Numbered from the stretch's first letter, positions 15,422-26,903 are shown. The stretch: 55,029 bases of DNA from a bacterium (GCA_023249975.1 JAHFBP010000001.1:1-55029), one strand, 5' to 3'. Made by a program: numbers and translations. The notes: a model not told the origin generated them from the letters alone.

Positions 15422-17515
15422 TTACTCAAGGTCAGGAGCTGTAAGTCTGATGCGGCCAGCAGCTTTGTCCACTGCAGCAACACGAACTTTCAAGATACTG
15501 CCTTGTGGAGCAATCTTTTCGATATTCGCTTGTTTAGATTTATTAATGGCTGATACGTGTACTAATCCATCACATCCAGGAACAAGTTCAACAAAAAGAC
15601 CAAACTCAACATGACGTCGCACGATACCATCGTACATTGATCCAACTTCAAGGTCACCGGCAATGGTTTTAACCCATTGAGCAGCCTTGTTTGCTGAAGT
15701 TTTATCTTTACCGTAGATCTTAACATCGCCATTTTCTTCGATGTCAATTTCACAACCGGTTTGTGCGATGATTTCTTTAATAACTTTACCTGAAGGCCCG
15801 ATAATTGCTCCGATTTTCTCCACTGGTATAGAGATAGTCAAAAGCTGAGGAGCTGTTTGAGAAACTTCTTCTCTTGGCTTATCGAGTGTTTTGCTCATTT
15901 CATTAAGAATATGAATACGAGCATTACGTGCCTTTTCAAATGCTTTTTCAAACACTTGGCGTGAAAGACCTGTTTTGTCCTTGATATCCATTTGGAAAGC
16001 CATAACACCATTACGTGTTCCAGCAATCTTAAAGTCCATCAAACCAAACGCGTCTTCTGATCCCAAGATATCGGTCAATACTTCAAACGTATCGCCTTTA
16101 CCCTTGATCAATCCCATGGCAACACCACTGACCATTTGTTTGATTGGCACACCAGCATCCATCAAGGAAAGCGTGGTTGAACAAATCGTAGCCATTGATG
16201 AAGAACCGTTACACTCAAGAACGTCCACAAGTGAACGGATTGTGTAAGGGAAAGTCTTTGGATCTGGAAGGACATTGTGGAATGAAATTGCAGCCAAATG
16301 GCCATGCCCAATTTCGCGACGACCAACGCCACGAACTGGATACACTTCACCAACTGAATAAGGTGGGAAGTTGTAATGAAGCATGAATGAACGTTCGGTA
16401 TTTCCAAAGTTCAAAGTCTCAATACGCTGAACGTCTTGTCCTGTTCCCAAAGTCACAGAGGCAAGAGCTTCAGTTTCTCCGCGTCGGAATGTTGAAGATC
16501 CATGAACACATGGCAACAGGCCAACTTGTGAAGAAATTGGACGAACATTATCAAATCCGCGTCCGTCAAAACGTGACTGGTTTTCGATAATGCTTTGAGG
16601 CAATACGCCTTTAAGTGCAATATCAAAAAGGAAATTGAGAACTGATTTGGTAACCTGACCAGCAAGAAGATCTGGGGCAAATTCTGCCAAAACAGTTTTC
16701 TTAATTTCTTTTAATGTTTGAGCAAAAACAGTTTTGCTGACATTGAAAAGACGTTTATTCAAGTCTTTTGGCATAACTGCGGCAACACGCTCTTGCAAGC
16801 TCACCCAGTTAACAGCGCTCTCTGGTTGTGATTTGATCACACCAAGAGTTTTGGCCATGTTTTCTTGCCAAATTACTTGTTCTTTAATCAATTCGTGTGC
16901 TTGAAACAAAAGGTCAACAAGTTCAGCTTCAGGAGCATCGTTACAATACCCTTCTACCATACAAATTCCAGCTTTTGTTCCTGCAATGATAACTGCTGAG
17001 TCTGCATCTGCGTGCTCTTTTGCACTCAGATTAAACTTCCACTGACCGTCAATCAAACTTGCTTTAACCGCACCAATTGGTCCGTTGAAAGGAATGTCTG
17101 AAACAGTCAGCGCAACAGATGCTCCAATAAGAGAAAGTACTTCTACTGGAAAATTGCCATCTGCTGACAGCACATTCGTCATGAGCTGTACTTCATTAAA
17201 GTAAAATTGCGGGAAGAATGGTCGAACACTTCGGTCAATAACTCGTGAGTTCAACGTTTCTGATTCAGAAAGGCGACCTTCGCGTTTTATGTAACCACCA
17301 GGAATCTTACCTGCCGCCGTTAAGCGTTCTCTGTACTCAACCGTAAGAGGGAAGAATCCCATAAAGTCTTTTTCTTCTTCAGTTGCGCAAGCAACTGCAA
17401 GAACAATATTGTTACCAACGCGAATAAACGCAGAGCCATTGGCCTGTTGCGCGTATCTACCGACTTCAACTTCAAGTCCTAACGACTCGAGCTTGAATGT
17501 GTTTGATTCTGTCAC
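15422..17515 (-). CDS. pnp: Polyribonucleotide nucleotidyltransferase (PNPase)
   Basis: A 697-residue phosphorolytic 3'-5' exoribonuclease for RNA turnover. Two RNase PH-like domains flank a helical domain. FRRGETEALASVTLGTGQD marks the second core. A C-terminal KH domain (IGAIIGPSGKVIKEI, about 570-585) and an S1 domain (GSMYDGIVRRHVEFGLFVEL, about 630-690) complete the usual architecture. The start is a GTG at 17515 with GGAG about 9 nt upstream. It follows rpsO by 22 bp, the classic rpsO-pnp pair, and ends the 15-kb minus-strand block with a strong terminator. Confidence 0.97.
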   Translation of the reverse strand: MTESNTFKLESLGLEVEVGRYAQQANGSAFIRVGNNIVLAVACATEEEKDFMGFFPLTVEYRERLTAAGKIPGGYIKREGRLSESETLNSRVIDRSVRPFFPQFYFNEVQLMTNVLSADGNFPVEVLSLIGASVALTVSDIPFNGPIGAVKASLIDGQWKFNLSAKEHADADSAVIIAGTKAGICMVEGYCNDAPEAELVDLLFQAHELIKEQVIWQENMAKTLGVIKSQPESAVNWVSLQERVAAVMPKDLNKRLFNVSKTVFAQTLKEIKKTVLAEFAPDLLAGQVTKSVLNFLFDIALKGVLPQSIIENQSRFDGRGFDNVRPISSQVGLLPCVHGSSTFRRGETEALASVTLGTGQDVQRIETLNFGNTERSFMLHYNFPPYSVGEVYPVRGVGRREIGHGHLAAISFHNVLPDPKTFPYTIRSLVDVLECNGSSSMATICSTTLSLMDAGVPIKQMVSGVAMGLIKGKGDTFEVLTDILGSEDAFGLMDFKIAGTRNGVMAFQMDIKDKTGLSRQVFEKAFEKARNARIHILNEMSKTLDKPREEVSQTAPQLLTISIPVEKIGAIIGPSGKVIKEIIAQTGCEIDIEENGDVKIYGKDKTSANKAAQWVKTIAGDLEVGSMYDGIVRRHVEFGLFVELVPGCDGLVHVSAINKSKQANIEKIAPQGSILKVRVAAVDKAAGRIRLTAPDLE

Positions 17516-17537
17516 CGTATACTACTCCAAATAGTGC

Positions 17538-17810
17538 TTATTTAACCTTGTCAGGTCTCAAAACACGCATAAATTCTTCATACGCCGCAAAATCATTTTT
17601 ACGAATATAGTTGAAAGATCGACGACGACGTCCAATTGCTTTCATCAATCCAGTTTTTGAATGATAATCCTTAGGCGCTCTTTTCATATGTTCACCAAGA
17701 ACACGTATTTTTTCATCAAGCAAAGCGATCTGAACGAACATAGATCCTGTGTCATATTCTGAACGAGCAAATTTTGCAATTATTTCGCTTCTTACTGCTT
17801 TATTAACCAT
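17538..17810 (-). CDS. rpsO: 30S ribosomal protein S15
   Basis: A 90-residue protein of normal length and composition, with the conserved H-x-K-D-x-H-S-x-x-G-L region (APKDYHSKTGLMKAIGRRRR) near residues 45-62 that contacts 16S rRNA. It assembles early into the 30S platform. AGGA precedes the ATG at 17810. It sits directly upstream of pnp as in many bacteria, and downstream of a tRNA-Val gene rather than truB or ribF. Confidence 0.97.
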   Translation of the reverse strand: MVNKAVRSEIIAKFARSEYDTGSMFVQIALLDEKIRVLGEHMKRAPKDYHSKTGLMKAIGRRRRSFNYIRKNDFAAYEEFMRVLRPDKVK

Positions 17811-17875
17811 TTTGTCCTAACACTTTAATTAAACGCATACCCCGTTTTCACCGAATATGCAGCCACCTGTAATGA

Positions 17876-17951
17876 TGGTAGGCACGAGCGGATTCGAACC
17901 GCTGACCTCTGCTACGTCAAAGCAGCGCTCTACCAACTGAGCTACGCGCCT
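17876..17951 (-). tRNA. tRNA-Val (anticodon GAC)
   Basis: A 76-nt cloverleaf on the minus strand with acceptor AGGCGCG/CGTGCCT, anticodon stem CTGCT/AGCAG and loop TTGACGT, T-arm GGTTCGAATCC and an encoded CCA end. It lies in the short gap between rpoC (start of gap 17963) and rpsO, an unusual place that makes it part of the RNA polymerase transcript. Confidence 0.97.
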
Positions 17952-17963
17952 CTGTATCATCTT

Positions 17964-20900
17964 TTATTCAACTGAACCAGACAAAGAGATTTTGTCTAAT
18001 CCAATTTCCAACTGTTCTTCTTCAGTCGCACGACGTTCGAACTCAGAAAGTTCTTTGCCGATATATTTCTGTCTGAATGAAGAAACGCCGGTTCCTGCTG
18101 GAATTAGCTTACCAATAGTTACGCTAGATTTCAAGCAGCTCAGAGTGTCAACTTGAGCGGTAATTGCCGCTTCTGTCAAAATCCGAGTCGTTTCTTGGAA
18201 CGACGCAGCTGAGAGGAAGCTATCTGTGCCTAACGAAGCCTTGGTAATACCCATTAAAAGAGGCTGAGCAATAGCGACACGACGGCCTTCTTGCATCAAA
18301 ATCTTATTAACAGATTGCAGATGGTTCTTGTCGATACGATCTCCAACAATGAAACTCGTGTCTCCCGGCTCAGAAATTCGTACCTTTTTCAACATTTGAC
18401 GCACAATAAGCGCAATATGCTTATCGTGAAGATTCACACCCTGAAGGCAATAAATCTCTTGAACTTCACGAACAAGGTATCTTTGAAGCTTATCTGGCCC
18501 CAAAATACGCAAGATATCGTGAGCGGCTGGAACCCCGTCAGTCAAGCTATCGCCCGCTTTGACATGTTCGCCATCTTCAACACTCAAGTGCTTACTTCTT
18601 GGTATATTATATTCGTAAACTTCACCTTCATCAGTTGTCACAGTTACGCGACGCTGACCACGATGCAATCCACCGAACTCAATAACCCCATCTACGTCAC
18701 TCAAAACAGCTAACTCTTTTGGTATGCGAGCTTCGAAAAGCTCCACAATACGCGCCAAGTCACCGGTAATATCTTTTGTACGACGTTCTTCACGTGAAAT
18801 CTTGGCAATAATCTGACCAGGGACAACCTGCTCGCCATGATTAACCACCAAGCTCGCACCTGTTGGCAAGAAGTAGCGCGCCAGTTCTTCGTCATTCGGA
18901 TCAAGAATAACGATACAAGGTTGGCGTTTTTCTTCTCGACGCTCAAGAATCACACGAGTTGACTGGCCAGAAGCCTCATTAAACTCTTCGTGATACGTCA
19001 CATTTTCAACAAGATCGATAAATTCAACACGACCTCTCATCTCAGTTAAGATCACACGAAGTGAATCCCACGTTGAAAGTTTGGTCTCAGCTTTGACTTC
19101 ATCGCCTTCTTTAACGAACAGCTTGCTGCCATATTCCAACTTGAACACTTCAAGATCACGGCCGTCTGGAGACACTATTGCGAGTGTTGCCTTACGATTC
19201 ATGACAATAGTATTGCCTTCTGAATCCTTAACCGTATTGACTGAACGAAGTTGTACTTGACCAGCGCAACGCGCCACGTGTGCTGTTTTAGCTGAAAGTC
19301 CTGAAGCCGTACCCCCGATATGGAACGTACGAAGCGTCAACTGAGTACCTGGTTCACCAATAGATTGTGCTGCAACAATACCCACCGCCGATCCAACGTC
19401 AACCAATTCAGTTGTTGCCAAATCAAGACCGTAACATTTTACACACACACCTGCAGATGCCTGGCACGTCAATACTGAACGCACAGGAATTTCAACAAGA
19501 GCTGATTCACGAATCGCATCAAGATAGCTGTGACCAATAACAGCACCGCGCTCAATAATAAGCTTGCCGGTAACAGGATCTTTAACATCCTGAGCCGCAA
19601 TGCAACCATATACACGCTCATCAAGCGGTTTGCTTGCGCCACCCGCTTCATCAAGTGCTTCAACCGTTACAAACCCAAGCGTTTTGCAGTCAAGTGACTT
19701 AATTACCACATCCTGCGCTACGTCAACCAATCGACGAGTCAAATAACCCGCATCGGCTGTCTTAAGCGCTGTATCGGCAAGACCCTTACGAGCCCCGTGT
19801 GTTGAAATAAAGTATTCAAACACATTCAAGCCTTCTTTAAAGTTAGCTTTAACCGGTGTTTCCATAACGTCACCAGACGGATTGTACATCAGACCCCGCA
19901 TACCACCAAGCTGCTTAATCTGTGATCGTGAACCACGAGCACCAGAATCAAGCATCATGAAGACAGAGTTGAATGGTTGCAAATCATCAGTTTCTAGTTC
20001 TGCTGTATGAAGATCACGTCTTTGTAACTCAGAAATCATAGCCTCGGCCACATCTTCTGTTGCACGGTTCCAGACCTGAATTACATTGTTGTAACGTTCG
20101 CCATTGGTAATTGCACCATCTCGATACAAGCCTTCAATGCGGTCAACAGCGGCTTCACTGTCTTCAAGAATTTTCTTCTTTTCAACAGGAATAACCAAGT
20201 CGTCAATCGCAAGTGAAATACCTGCAAATGTTGCGTTTTCGTAACCAAGCTTCTTGATTCTATCAAGTGCCTGAACAGTTTCTGCGCTACCAAATTCACG
20301 GTGAATACGTGCCACAAGCTGCGCCAAATCTTTATTGGTCATAGCCTTGTTACACCATTCAATCTGCGCGCCTTTTGGCAATGCTTCGTAAAGAAGTACT
20401 CGACCAACGGTGGTTTTTGTAATACGACCATCAAGACGGATAGAAATTGGAGCCTGAACAAAAACTTGTTTTTGCTGGAAGGCAACGACAAGTTCTTCAA
20501 CAGACGCAAAGACTATTCCTGCACCTGGAGCGCTTTTACGCCCTTTAGTCATATAGTAAAGACCAAGAACCATTTCCTTTGAAGGAATAGTAATAGGTCG
20601 ACCACTGGCCGCTGAAAGTATATTGTTCGATGACAACATGAGTGTTCGTGCTTCTGCTTGTGCTTTTTTGCTCAAGGGAAGATGAACCGCCATTTGGTCA
20701 CCGTCAAAGTCCGCGTTAAATGCGCCACAAACAAGTGGGTGAATCTTGATCGCTTTACCTTCTACCAAAATAGGATAGAAAGCTTGAATACCAAGTCTGT
20801 GCAATGTTGGTGCACGGTTGAGAAGAACCGGACGGTTTTGAACCACTTCTTCAAGTGCATCCCAAACTTCTGGATCCATATTTTCAACCATACGACGAGC

Positions 20901-22100
20901 AACACGCAAGTTCACTGCAAGTTCGCGTTTTTGTAATTCTGTATAAACATAAGGCTTGAACAATTCAAGCGCCATGATTTTTGGCAAACCACATTGATGC
21001 AACTTGAGTTCTGGATCAACAACGATCACAGAACGAGCTGAATAGTCAACGCGCTTACCAAGAAGGTTTTGTCGGAATCGACCTTGTTTACCACGAAGCA
21101 TTTCGCTCAATGATTTTAAAGGTCGGCGATTGGTACCGCGGACAGGGTGTCCACGACGACCGTTATCAATCAAGCTATCCACAGCTTCTTGAAGCATGCG
21201 TTTTTCATTCTTGATAATAACTTCAGGAGCCTCAAGCTCCATCAATCGCTTAAGTCGGATGTTACGGTTCAACACACGACGATACAAATCGTTCAAGTCT
21301 GAGCTTGCAAAACGACCACCTTCAATAGGTACCAATGGACGAAGATCTGGTGGAATTACCGGAAGAACTTCCATGATAATCCACTCAGGTCGCATGTTTG
21401 CATTTACAAGACCAGAAAGAATCTTAAAGCGCTTTGCTACACGATGTTTAAGCGTGATCGAAGTTGCGCCTTTGTATTCTTCTTCTGTCTTGCGTGCTTC
21501 AAACATGATATCCATGGCTGAAAGAATGTCGCGCACAGCTTCAGCACCCATGCCGGCCTTAAAGTCTTCATCATCTGGATGTGCATCACAGTAGTCTTCA
21601 TATTCCTGGTTGGTTAACAACGTTTTAGGAGAATATGGAGATCCACCTTGGCGCACTACAATGTAACTGTCAAAGTAAATTACTTTTTCCAAGTCACGAA
21701 CTGTAACGTCCAAAATCAAGCTCAAACAGCTTGGAATACCCTTTAAGAACCAGATGTGAGAAACTGGTGATGCTAGGTTGATGTGACCCATGCGCTCACG
21801 ACGAACGCGAGCTTGAATTACTTCAACTCCACACTTTTCACAAGTTACCCCACGGTGCTTCATGCGGCGATACTTACCGCAATTACATTCCCAGTCTTTT
21901 TGGGGACCAAAGATTCTCGCACAGAACAATCCGTCACGCTCAGGTTTGAGCGTGCGGTAGTTGATTGTTTCGATCTTCTTTACTTCCCCATACGACAATG
22001 AGCGTACTTTGTCCGGCGAGGCAATCCCCAACCGTATTGCATTAAACTGTGTAACGTTTATATATTCGCGAAAACGTTCAAGTATTGGATTACTGATCAC
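17964..22100 (-). CDS. rpoC: DNA-directed RNA polymerase subunit beta'
   Basis: The 1378-residue beta' subunit. The N-terminal zinc-binding domain has [20 protein letters not shown] near residues 71-90. The catalytic Mg loop [12 protein letters not shown], the bridge-helix/trigger-loop region ([21 protein letters not shown]), and the second zinc site (C-X6-C-x-x-C with [16 protein letters not shown]) are all present. The start is a GTG at 22100 with AGGAG upstream; it overlaps rpoB by 11 bp, so translation is coupled. The length is close to typical proteobacterial size. No disruption seen. Confidence 0.98.
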   Translation of the reverse strand: MISNPILERFREYINVTQFNAIRLGIASPDKVRSLSYGEVKKIETINYRTLKPERDGLFCARIFGPQKDWECNCGKYRRMKHRGVTCEKCGVEVIQARVRRERMGHINLASPVSHIWFLKGIPSCLSLILDVTVRDLEKVIYFDSYIVVRQGGSPYSPKTLLTNQEYEDYCDAHPDDEDFKAGMGAEAVRDILSAMDIMFEARKTEEEYKGATSITLKHRVAKRFKILSGLVNANMRPEWIIMEVLPVIPPDLRPLVPIEGGRFASSDLNDLYRRVLNRNIRLKRLMELEAPEVIIKNEKRMLQEAVDSLIDNGRRGHPVRGTNRRPLKSLSEMLRGKQGRFRQNLLGKRVDYSARSVIVVDPELKLHQCGLPKIMALELFKPYVYTELQKRELAVNLRVARRMVENMDPEVWDALEEVVQNRPVLLNRAPTLHRLGIQAFYPILVEGKAIKIHPLVCGAFNADFDGDQMAVHLPLSKKAQAEARTLMLSSNNILSAASGRPITIPSKEMVLGLYYMTKGRKSAPGAGIVFASVEELVVAFQQKQVFVQAPISIRLDGRITKTTVGRVLLYEALPKGAQIEWCNKAMTNKDLAQLVARIHREFGSAETVQALDRIKKLGYENATFAGISLAIDDLVIPVEKKKILEDSEAAVDRIEGLYRDGAITNGERYNNVIQVWNRATEDVAEAMISELQRRDLHTAELETDDLQPFNSVFMMLDSGARGSRSQIKQLGGMRGLMYNPSGDVMETPVKANFKEGLNVFEYFISTHGARKGLADTALKTADAGYLTRRLVDVAQDVVIKSLDCKTLGFVTVEALDEAGGASKPLDERVYGCIAAQDVKDPVTGKLIIERGAVIGHSYLDAIRESALVEIPVRSVLTCQASAGVCVKCYGLDLATTELVDVGSAVGIVAAQSIGEPGTQLTLRTFHIGGTASGLSAKTAHVARCAGQVQLRSVNTVKDSEGNTIVMNRKATLAIVSPDGRDLEVFKLEYGSKLFVKEGDEVKAETKLSTWDSLRVILTEMRGRVEFIDLVENVTYHEEFNEASGQSTRVILERREEKRQPCIVILDPNDEELARYFLPTGASLVVNHGEQVVPGQIIAKISREERRTKDITGDLARIVELFEARIPKELAVLSDVDGVIEFGGLHRGQRRVTVTTDEGEVYEYNIPRSKHLSVEDGEHVKAGDSLTDGVPAAHDILRILGPDKLQRYLVREVQEIYCLQGVNLHDKHIALIVRQMLKKVRISEPGDTSFIVGDRIDKNHLQSVNKILMQEGRRVAIAQPLLMGITKASLGTDSFLSAASFQETTRILTEAAITAQVDTLSCLKSSVTIGKLIPAGTGVSSFRQKYIGKELSEFERRATEEEQLEIGLDKISLSGSVE

Positions 22101-25100
22101 CGATTTGCTCCTTGCTCGCCTTAAAGAGCTCTACATTCAATCCCAGACTTTGCAATTCTTTAACAAGAACATTAAACGATTCTGGAATCCCTGGTTCAGG
22201 TAGCTCATCGCCACGAACAATCGCTTCGTACGCTTTGAGGCGTCCGTTTACGTCATCAGATTTAATCGTCAACATTTCCTGCAAAATATATGCAGCACCA
22301 TACGCATAAAGCGCCCACACTTCCATTTCACCAAGACGTTGGCCACCGAACTGGGCTTTACCGCCAAGTGGTTGCTGCGTGATCAATGAGCATGGACCGA
22401 CTGAACGAGCATGAAGCTTGTCGTCTGCCAAGTGATTAAGTTTCATCATATACGTGTAACCAACCGTCACAGGCTGATCAAACTGTTCACCAGTTAGACC
22501 ATCAAATAACTTGTAGCTACCACGCTCTGGCAAACCAAGTTCTTTAAGCAATGGTGATATATCTTTGTCAAAATCAGCACCATCAAACACCGGCGTCGAA
22601 ACCTTCAATCCCAAATCAGCGGTACGACGAGCAACTTCCATCACTCCATCTTGACCATATGATTTTTCAAGATTGTCGATCAAATCTTGCGTATAGTATT
22701 TTGCAAGATATGAACGAGTTTCGGCATATGCCATTGTGCTCAATTGTTCTGCTAAGTTGTCACCAACGACTTTGCACGCCATACCAAGGGCTGTTTCAAG
22801 GATCTGACCGATGTTCATACGACCAGGAACCCCGAGCGGGTTGAGTACAATATCAACCGCTTGACCGTTGGCAAGATACGGCATGTCTTCGCGATGAACA
22901 ATGCGTGAAACCACACCCTTGTTACCGTGTCGACCCGCCATTTTGTCACCAACTGACAAGATACGTTTCATAGAAACATATACACGAACCATCTTGATAA
23001 CACTCGATGGAAGATCGTCACCTTTACGAAGTTTTGAAATATGCTCAGCTTTGAGCGATTCAATAACTCGTTTTTGGCTTTCAATCATTTCAGCAAGTTG
23101 AACAAGTCGTTCGCCAACAGCTTTGTTCTTAGGTTTTATTGCAAGAAGTTTATCAAGTGCAAGTGATGAAAGATCTTTTTCTGATCGACCATCTTCCTTG
23201 ACAAGGAGTGCGATCGCTTTTGTGCGACAGCCTTCTTCAATCAAACCAAGCTGATAGGCATAATTCTCTTCAATTTCTGCAGTTTCTTTCGTCACCACAT
23301 CTTTGTAACGTTTATCTTTACGAATACCGCTACGAGAAAGCACTTTGACGTCGATAACGGTACCATTTACTCCAGGCGGAACTCGATTTGAAGTATCACG
23401 TACTTCACGAGATTTTTCACCAAAGATGGCGCGTAACAACTTTTCTTCTGGAGAAACTTGTACGTCACCCTTAAATGTTACCTTACCAACCAGAATGTCA
23501 CCCGGTGATACACGTGTGCCGATGCGAACGATACCGTCTTCATCAAGCGCTTCAAGCTCTTGTTCACTTACATTAGGAATGTCACGAGTAATTTCCTCGG
23601 CACCCAACTTAGTTTCACGAGCTTCAACAACGAATTCTTCAACATATATTGAAGTAAATACGTCATCGGCCACAAGACGTTGACTGAGAATAATCGCATC
23701 TTCAAAGTTGTAACCACGCCATGGCATAAAGGCAACCAATACGTTGCTTCCCAACGCAAGTTCACCATTTACCACAGAAACTCCGCTTGCAATCACATCA
23801 CCGTGAGCAATTTTGTCGCCGACATCAACCATGGGTTTGTAATGAATCCATGTGTTATGACTTGAACGACCAAATTTCTTCAGACGATAAACATCAAGCG
23901 GACGTGAGAACCATTCTTCTTCGCTTTTGCCTTCATCAAGCGCAATAACAACCTTGTCAGCCGATACATACGTAACGGTTCCAGGGCGTTGTGCGGCAAT
24001 AACGGTACCTTCACTTGAACCAATTTCACTTTCAACGCCTGTACCAATTAATGGCGCTTCAGGTTTGATCAATGGAACTGCTTGACGTTGCATATTCGAA
24101 CCCATCAAAGCTCGGTTTGCATCATCATGCTCAAGAAATGGAATTAAAGCTGTCGCAACCGACACCAATTGACGAGGGGATGCATCAAGATATGTAATCT
24201 CTTCTGGCGCTGATTTTGAAATCACACCATCTCGACGAGACAACACATTCACTTGATCGATTTTGCCTTTTTTATCAATTTTAACCGTTGCTTCACCAAC
24301 ACTCTTGCCTTGTTCAGCGTAGGCATCTACACGAACAACTTCATCTTGCACCACACCATTAATAACTGGACGGTAGGTAGCTTCGATAAATCCAAGGTGG
24401 TTAACATAAGCATAGGTTGAAAGTGACGAAATCAAACCGATGTTCTGACCTTCAGGCGTTTCAATAGGACAAATACGTCCATAGTGAGACGGGTGAACGT
24501 CACGAACTTCAAGTGTTGCACGCTCGCGAGTGATACCCCCGGGTCCAAGTGCAGAAAGACGACGCTTATGCGCCATTTCAGCAAGTGGATTGGTTTGGTC
24601 CATAAATTGTGAAAGTTGCCCAGTTCCAAAGAACTCACGCAATGCAGCCGAAAGAAGCTTTACGTTAATAAAGTCTGATGGCATATGCGCGGCATAACTT
24701 TCTTGTAATCTGAAACGCTCACTGATGACTTTTTCAATACGTGCAAGACCAAGGTAGAACTGACTTTCAAGTAGTTCTCGTACCAAGCGCACACATCGGT
24801 TGCTCAAGTGATCAACGTCATCAAGCTCGCCTTCTCCACGCTCACGCAATCCAATGAGATAACGGACAACCGAAATCACATCTTCTGGAAGCAAGTGAGA
24901 GATGTTTTCATCAACACTTGTGCCCAACTTACGATTCATACGAACGCGACCTACAATGGTCAAGTCATAAAAACGTGGGTTAAAGAATAATCCATTAAGG
25001 TAATCTGACATGATTTTTATAGCTGGCAAATCACCAGGTCGCAACTTGCTATAAACATCACGAACAGCATCTTCATATGAATGACATGAATCTTGAGCCA

Positions 25101-26379
25101 ATGTGATGGCAACTGAAGATTGCGCGGCAGACCCTGAAACTTTAATAAGTGTCAGAGTTCCACGACGATTATCTTCAAGCTCATCAACCATTTCTGCTTT
25201 TAGAATGCTTCCACGATCAGCTAGGAGTTCTCCTGTTTCAGTATCGATAACGTCCTGAGCTGCTACGCGGTTGACCAAGCTACTTTTTCTTACACGCAAA
25301 ATTGTGATACCAGCTTTTTTCAAGCCATCAAGAACTTTTGGTGTAATACGCTGACCAACAGGGAATAATTTTGCATCTTCATCAGAAAGTGCGCCTGTTT
25401 CAATACGTTGGCCAAGCAGTGACTCGTCTACAGCTTTATAAAATGAACCATTTTTATACTCAACATCTTCAAATTCATAGAAGAGTTCAAGAATTTTTTT
25501 TCGATCAATACCAATAGCTTGCAAGAGCGTTGTAACAAGAATCTTCTTTTTCTTATCAATACGCACATACAAGATATCGTGTTGATCAAATTCGAAGTCA
25601 AGCCATGCACCGCGAGAAGGAATAATCCGAGCTGAATACGAAGGATTGCCACGATAATCTTTTACTTTTTTACTCAAAGAGAACAATGTTCCCGGGGCAC
25701 GATGAATCTGACTGACCACCACCCGATCAACACCATTAATTAAAAATGTTCCCTGGCTTCCCAACTTGAGACGCCCATCTTCATCTTCATACATGTCAAT
25801 CATGACAGGTAGATCGCAGAAGAAAACACTTTGCTCTTTTATATCACGAACAATTTTTGATTGTGTCGCTTCATCCGTATCCCATGAAATAAGCTGCATG
25901 CGCGCCCGAAGAGGCATGGAATACGTCTTACCACCATAGCGACATTCATCAGGCGATACACGCATTTTCATTGAAACGCGCGAATGACACTTTGAACACC
26001 GTACATATGAAACTGTTTTTTTATGACACTCAGGACATTCAGACCCAGATAATCGAGAACAATTCGCTTTTTTACATCCCGAACATCGCCACTGGTATCG
26101 CGCTTCTATTCCTGTCAAATGACCACAAATACATGACCATTCACCGAGCTCATATCCCACATATTCTAGTGAAATACGCTCATTATATTCTACAGGAAAA
26201 ATATCGCGAAAAACCTTTTCGAGCCCCTTGTTCTCGCGCTCAGATGGCAAGTAATCAAGTTGCACGAAATCATTGAACGACTTCGACTGGACTTCAATCA
26301 AATTGGGCAGTGCGACGACTTCCCTCGATCTTCCAAACGATCGTCTCGCGAGTGCCTTCCCTCTTTGCAAACCAGACAT
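22090..26379 (-). CDS. rpoB: DNA-directed RNA polymerase subunit beta, with Cys-rich insertion
   Basis: The 1429-residue beta subunit. The rifampicin-pocket region reads LSQFMDQTNPLAEMAHKRRLSALGP, with the Asp, His and Ser positions commonly mutated in resistance all in the wild-type state. The C-terminal GGKAQFGGQRLGEMEVWAL is intact. Odd feature: between LEYVGYELGE and the conserved DEC-x-x-GG-x-TY-x-x-PL (residues 81-140) there is an insertion with Cys at 83, 85, 99, 102, 107, 115, 118, 128 and 131. Those elements are nearly adjacent in E. coli RpoB. AGGAG precedes the start. A hairpin terminator-like element separates it from rplL. Confidence 0.98.
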   Translation of the reverse strand: MSGLQRGKALARRSFGRSREVVALPNLIEVQSKSFNDFVQLDYLPSERENKGLEKVFRDIFPVEYNERISLEYVGYELGEWSCICGHLTGIEARYQWRCSGCKKANCSRLSGSECPECHKKTVSYVRCSKCHSRVSMKMRVSPDECRYGGKTYSMPLRARMQLISWDTDEATQSKIVRDIKEQSVFFCDLPVMIDMYEDEDGRLKLGSQGTFLINGVDRVVVSQIHRAPGTLFSLSKKVKDYRGNPSYSARIIPSRGAWLDFEFDQHDILYVRIDKKKKILVTTLLQAIGIDRKKILELFYEFEDVEYKNGSFYKAVDESLLGQRIETGALSDEDAKLFPVGQRITPKVLDGLKKAGITILRVRKSSLVNRVAAQDVIDTETGELLADRGSILKAEMVDELEDNRRGTLTLIKVSGSAAQSSVAITLAQDSCHSYEDAVRDVYSKLRPGDLPAIKIMSDYLNGLFFNPRFYDLTIVGRVRMNRKLGTSVDENISHLLPEDVISVVRYLIGLRERGEGELDDVDHLSNRCVRLVRELLESQFYLGLARIEKVISERFRLQESYAAHMPSDFINVKLLSAALREFFGTGQLSQFMDQTNPLAEMAHKRRLSALGPGGITRERATLEVRDVHPSHYGRICPIETPEGQNIGLISSLSTYAYVNHLGFIEATYRPVINGVVQDEVVRVDAYAEQGKSVGEATVKIDKKGKIDQVNVLSRRDGVISKSAPEEITYLDASPRQLVSVATALIPFLEHDDANRALMGSNMQRQAVPLIKPEAPLIGTGVESEIGSSEGTVIAAQRPGTVTYVSADKVVIALDEGKSEEEWFSRPLDVYRLKKFGRSSHNTWIHYKPMVDVGDKIAHGDVIASGVSVVNGELALGSNVLVAFMPWRGYNFEDAIILSQRLVADDVFTSIYVEEFVVEARETKLGAEEITRDIPNVSEQELEALDEDGIVRIGTRVSPGDILVGKVTFKGDVQVSPEEKLLRAIFGEKSREVRDTSNRVPPGVNGTVIDVKVLSRSGIRKDKRYKDVVTKETAEIEENYAYQLGLIEEGCRTKAIALLVKEDGRSEKDLSSLALDKLLAIKPKNKAVGERLVQLAEMIESQKRVIESLKAEHISKLRKGDDLPSSVIKMVRVYVSMKRILSVGDKMAGRHGNKGVVSRIVHREDMPYLANGQAVDIVLNPLGVPGRMNIGQILETALGMACKVVGDNLAEQLSTMAYAETRSYLAKYYTQDLIDNLEKSYGQDGVMEVARRTADLGLKVSTPVFDGADFDKDISPLLKELGLPERGSYKLFDGLTGEQFDQPVTVGYTYMMKLNHLADDKLHARSVGPCSLITQQPLGGKAQFGGQRLGEMEVWALYAYGAAYILQEMLTIKSDDVNGRLKAYEAIVRGDELPEPGIPESFNVLVKELQSLGLNVELFKASKEQIGDQ

Positions 26380-26459
26380 TCAACCGCTCCTAATCGTACC
26401 GTACGCTCTAGCTTTTTTCATACCCGCTCCCCACATAACACCCCCTTTTAGCTGCAATC

Positions 26460-26518
26460 AAAAAACATTCTCTTTCCGCTCAGCCTAAGCTTTACAAGGA
26501 GCAGAAAGAGAATGTTTT
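26460..26518 (-). terminator. rplL-rpoB attenuator hairpin
   Basis: A 20-bp stem with one mismatch pairs 26462-26481 with 26499-26518, with a loop of about 17 nt and a T6 run on the minus strand. It lies just after the rplL stop and about 80 bp before the rpoB start. In E. coli a partial terminator at the same position reduces polymerase-subunit expression relative to ribosomal proteins; the same role is inferred here. Confidence 0.82.
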
Positions 26519-26525
26519 ATAAACC

Positions 26526-26903
26526 TTATGAAAGAGTGACGGTTGCGCCAGCTTCTTCAAGTGCTTGTTTGATTTTTGCAGCTTCATCTTTAGACACAGA
26601 CTCACGCACAATATATGGTGTGCTTTCAGTTGCGTCTTTAGTTTCTTTCATGCCAAGATCAGGATTGACCGCGCGAAGAGCTCGGATAACCTTAATCTTT
26701 TCAGCACCAACTTCAGTTAAAGTAACTTTAAATTCTGTTTTTTCAGAAACTGGAGCAGCAGCTTCAGTAGCTACAGCAGCACCGGCAAAAGCCATAGGCG
26801 CAGCAGCTGAAACATTGAACTCTTCTTCAATTGCTTTAACAAGCTCTGCGAGCTCAACAACCGTTAATTTTTTAATTTCTTCGAGTATAGCTCTTGTAGC
26901 CAT
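26526..26903 (-). CDS. rplL: 50S ribosomal protein L7/L12
   Basis: A 125-residue stalk protein. The N-terminal dimerisation helices start MATRAILEEIKKLTVVELAELVKAIE. There is an Ala-rich hinge near residues 40-55, then the C-terminal domain EKTEFKVTLTEVGAEKIKVIRALR. The start is the ATG at 26903, preceded by GGAG at a 6-nt spacing; the frame stays open 33 codons further up but without family similarity. The 154-bp gap from rplJ holds a small GCAAAC/GTTTGC hairpin. The C-terminal domain has one extra residue pair (AVNPDLGMKETKD) compared with the common form. Confidence 0.95.
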   Translation of the reverse strand: MATRAILEEIKKLTVVELAELVKAIEEEFNVSAAAPMAFAGAAVATEAAAPVSEKTEFKVTLTEVGAEKIKVIRALRAVNPDLGMKETKDATESTPYIVRESVSKDEAAKIKQALEEAGATVTLS

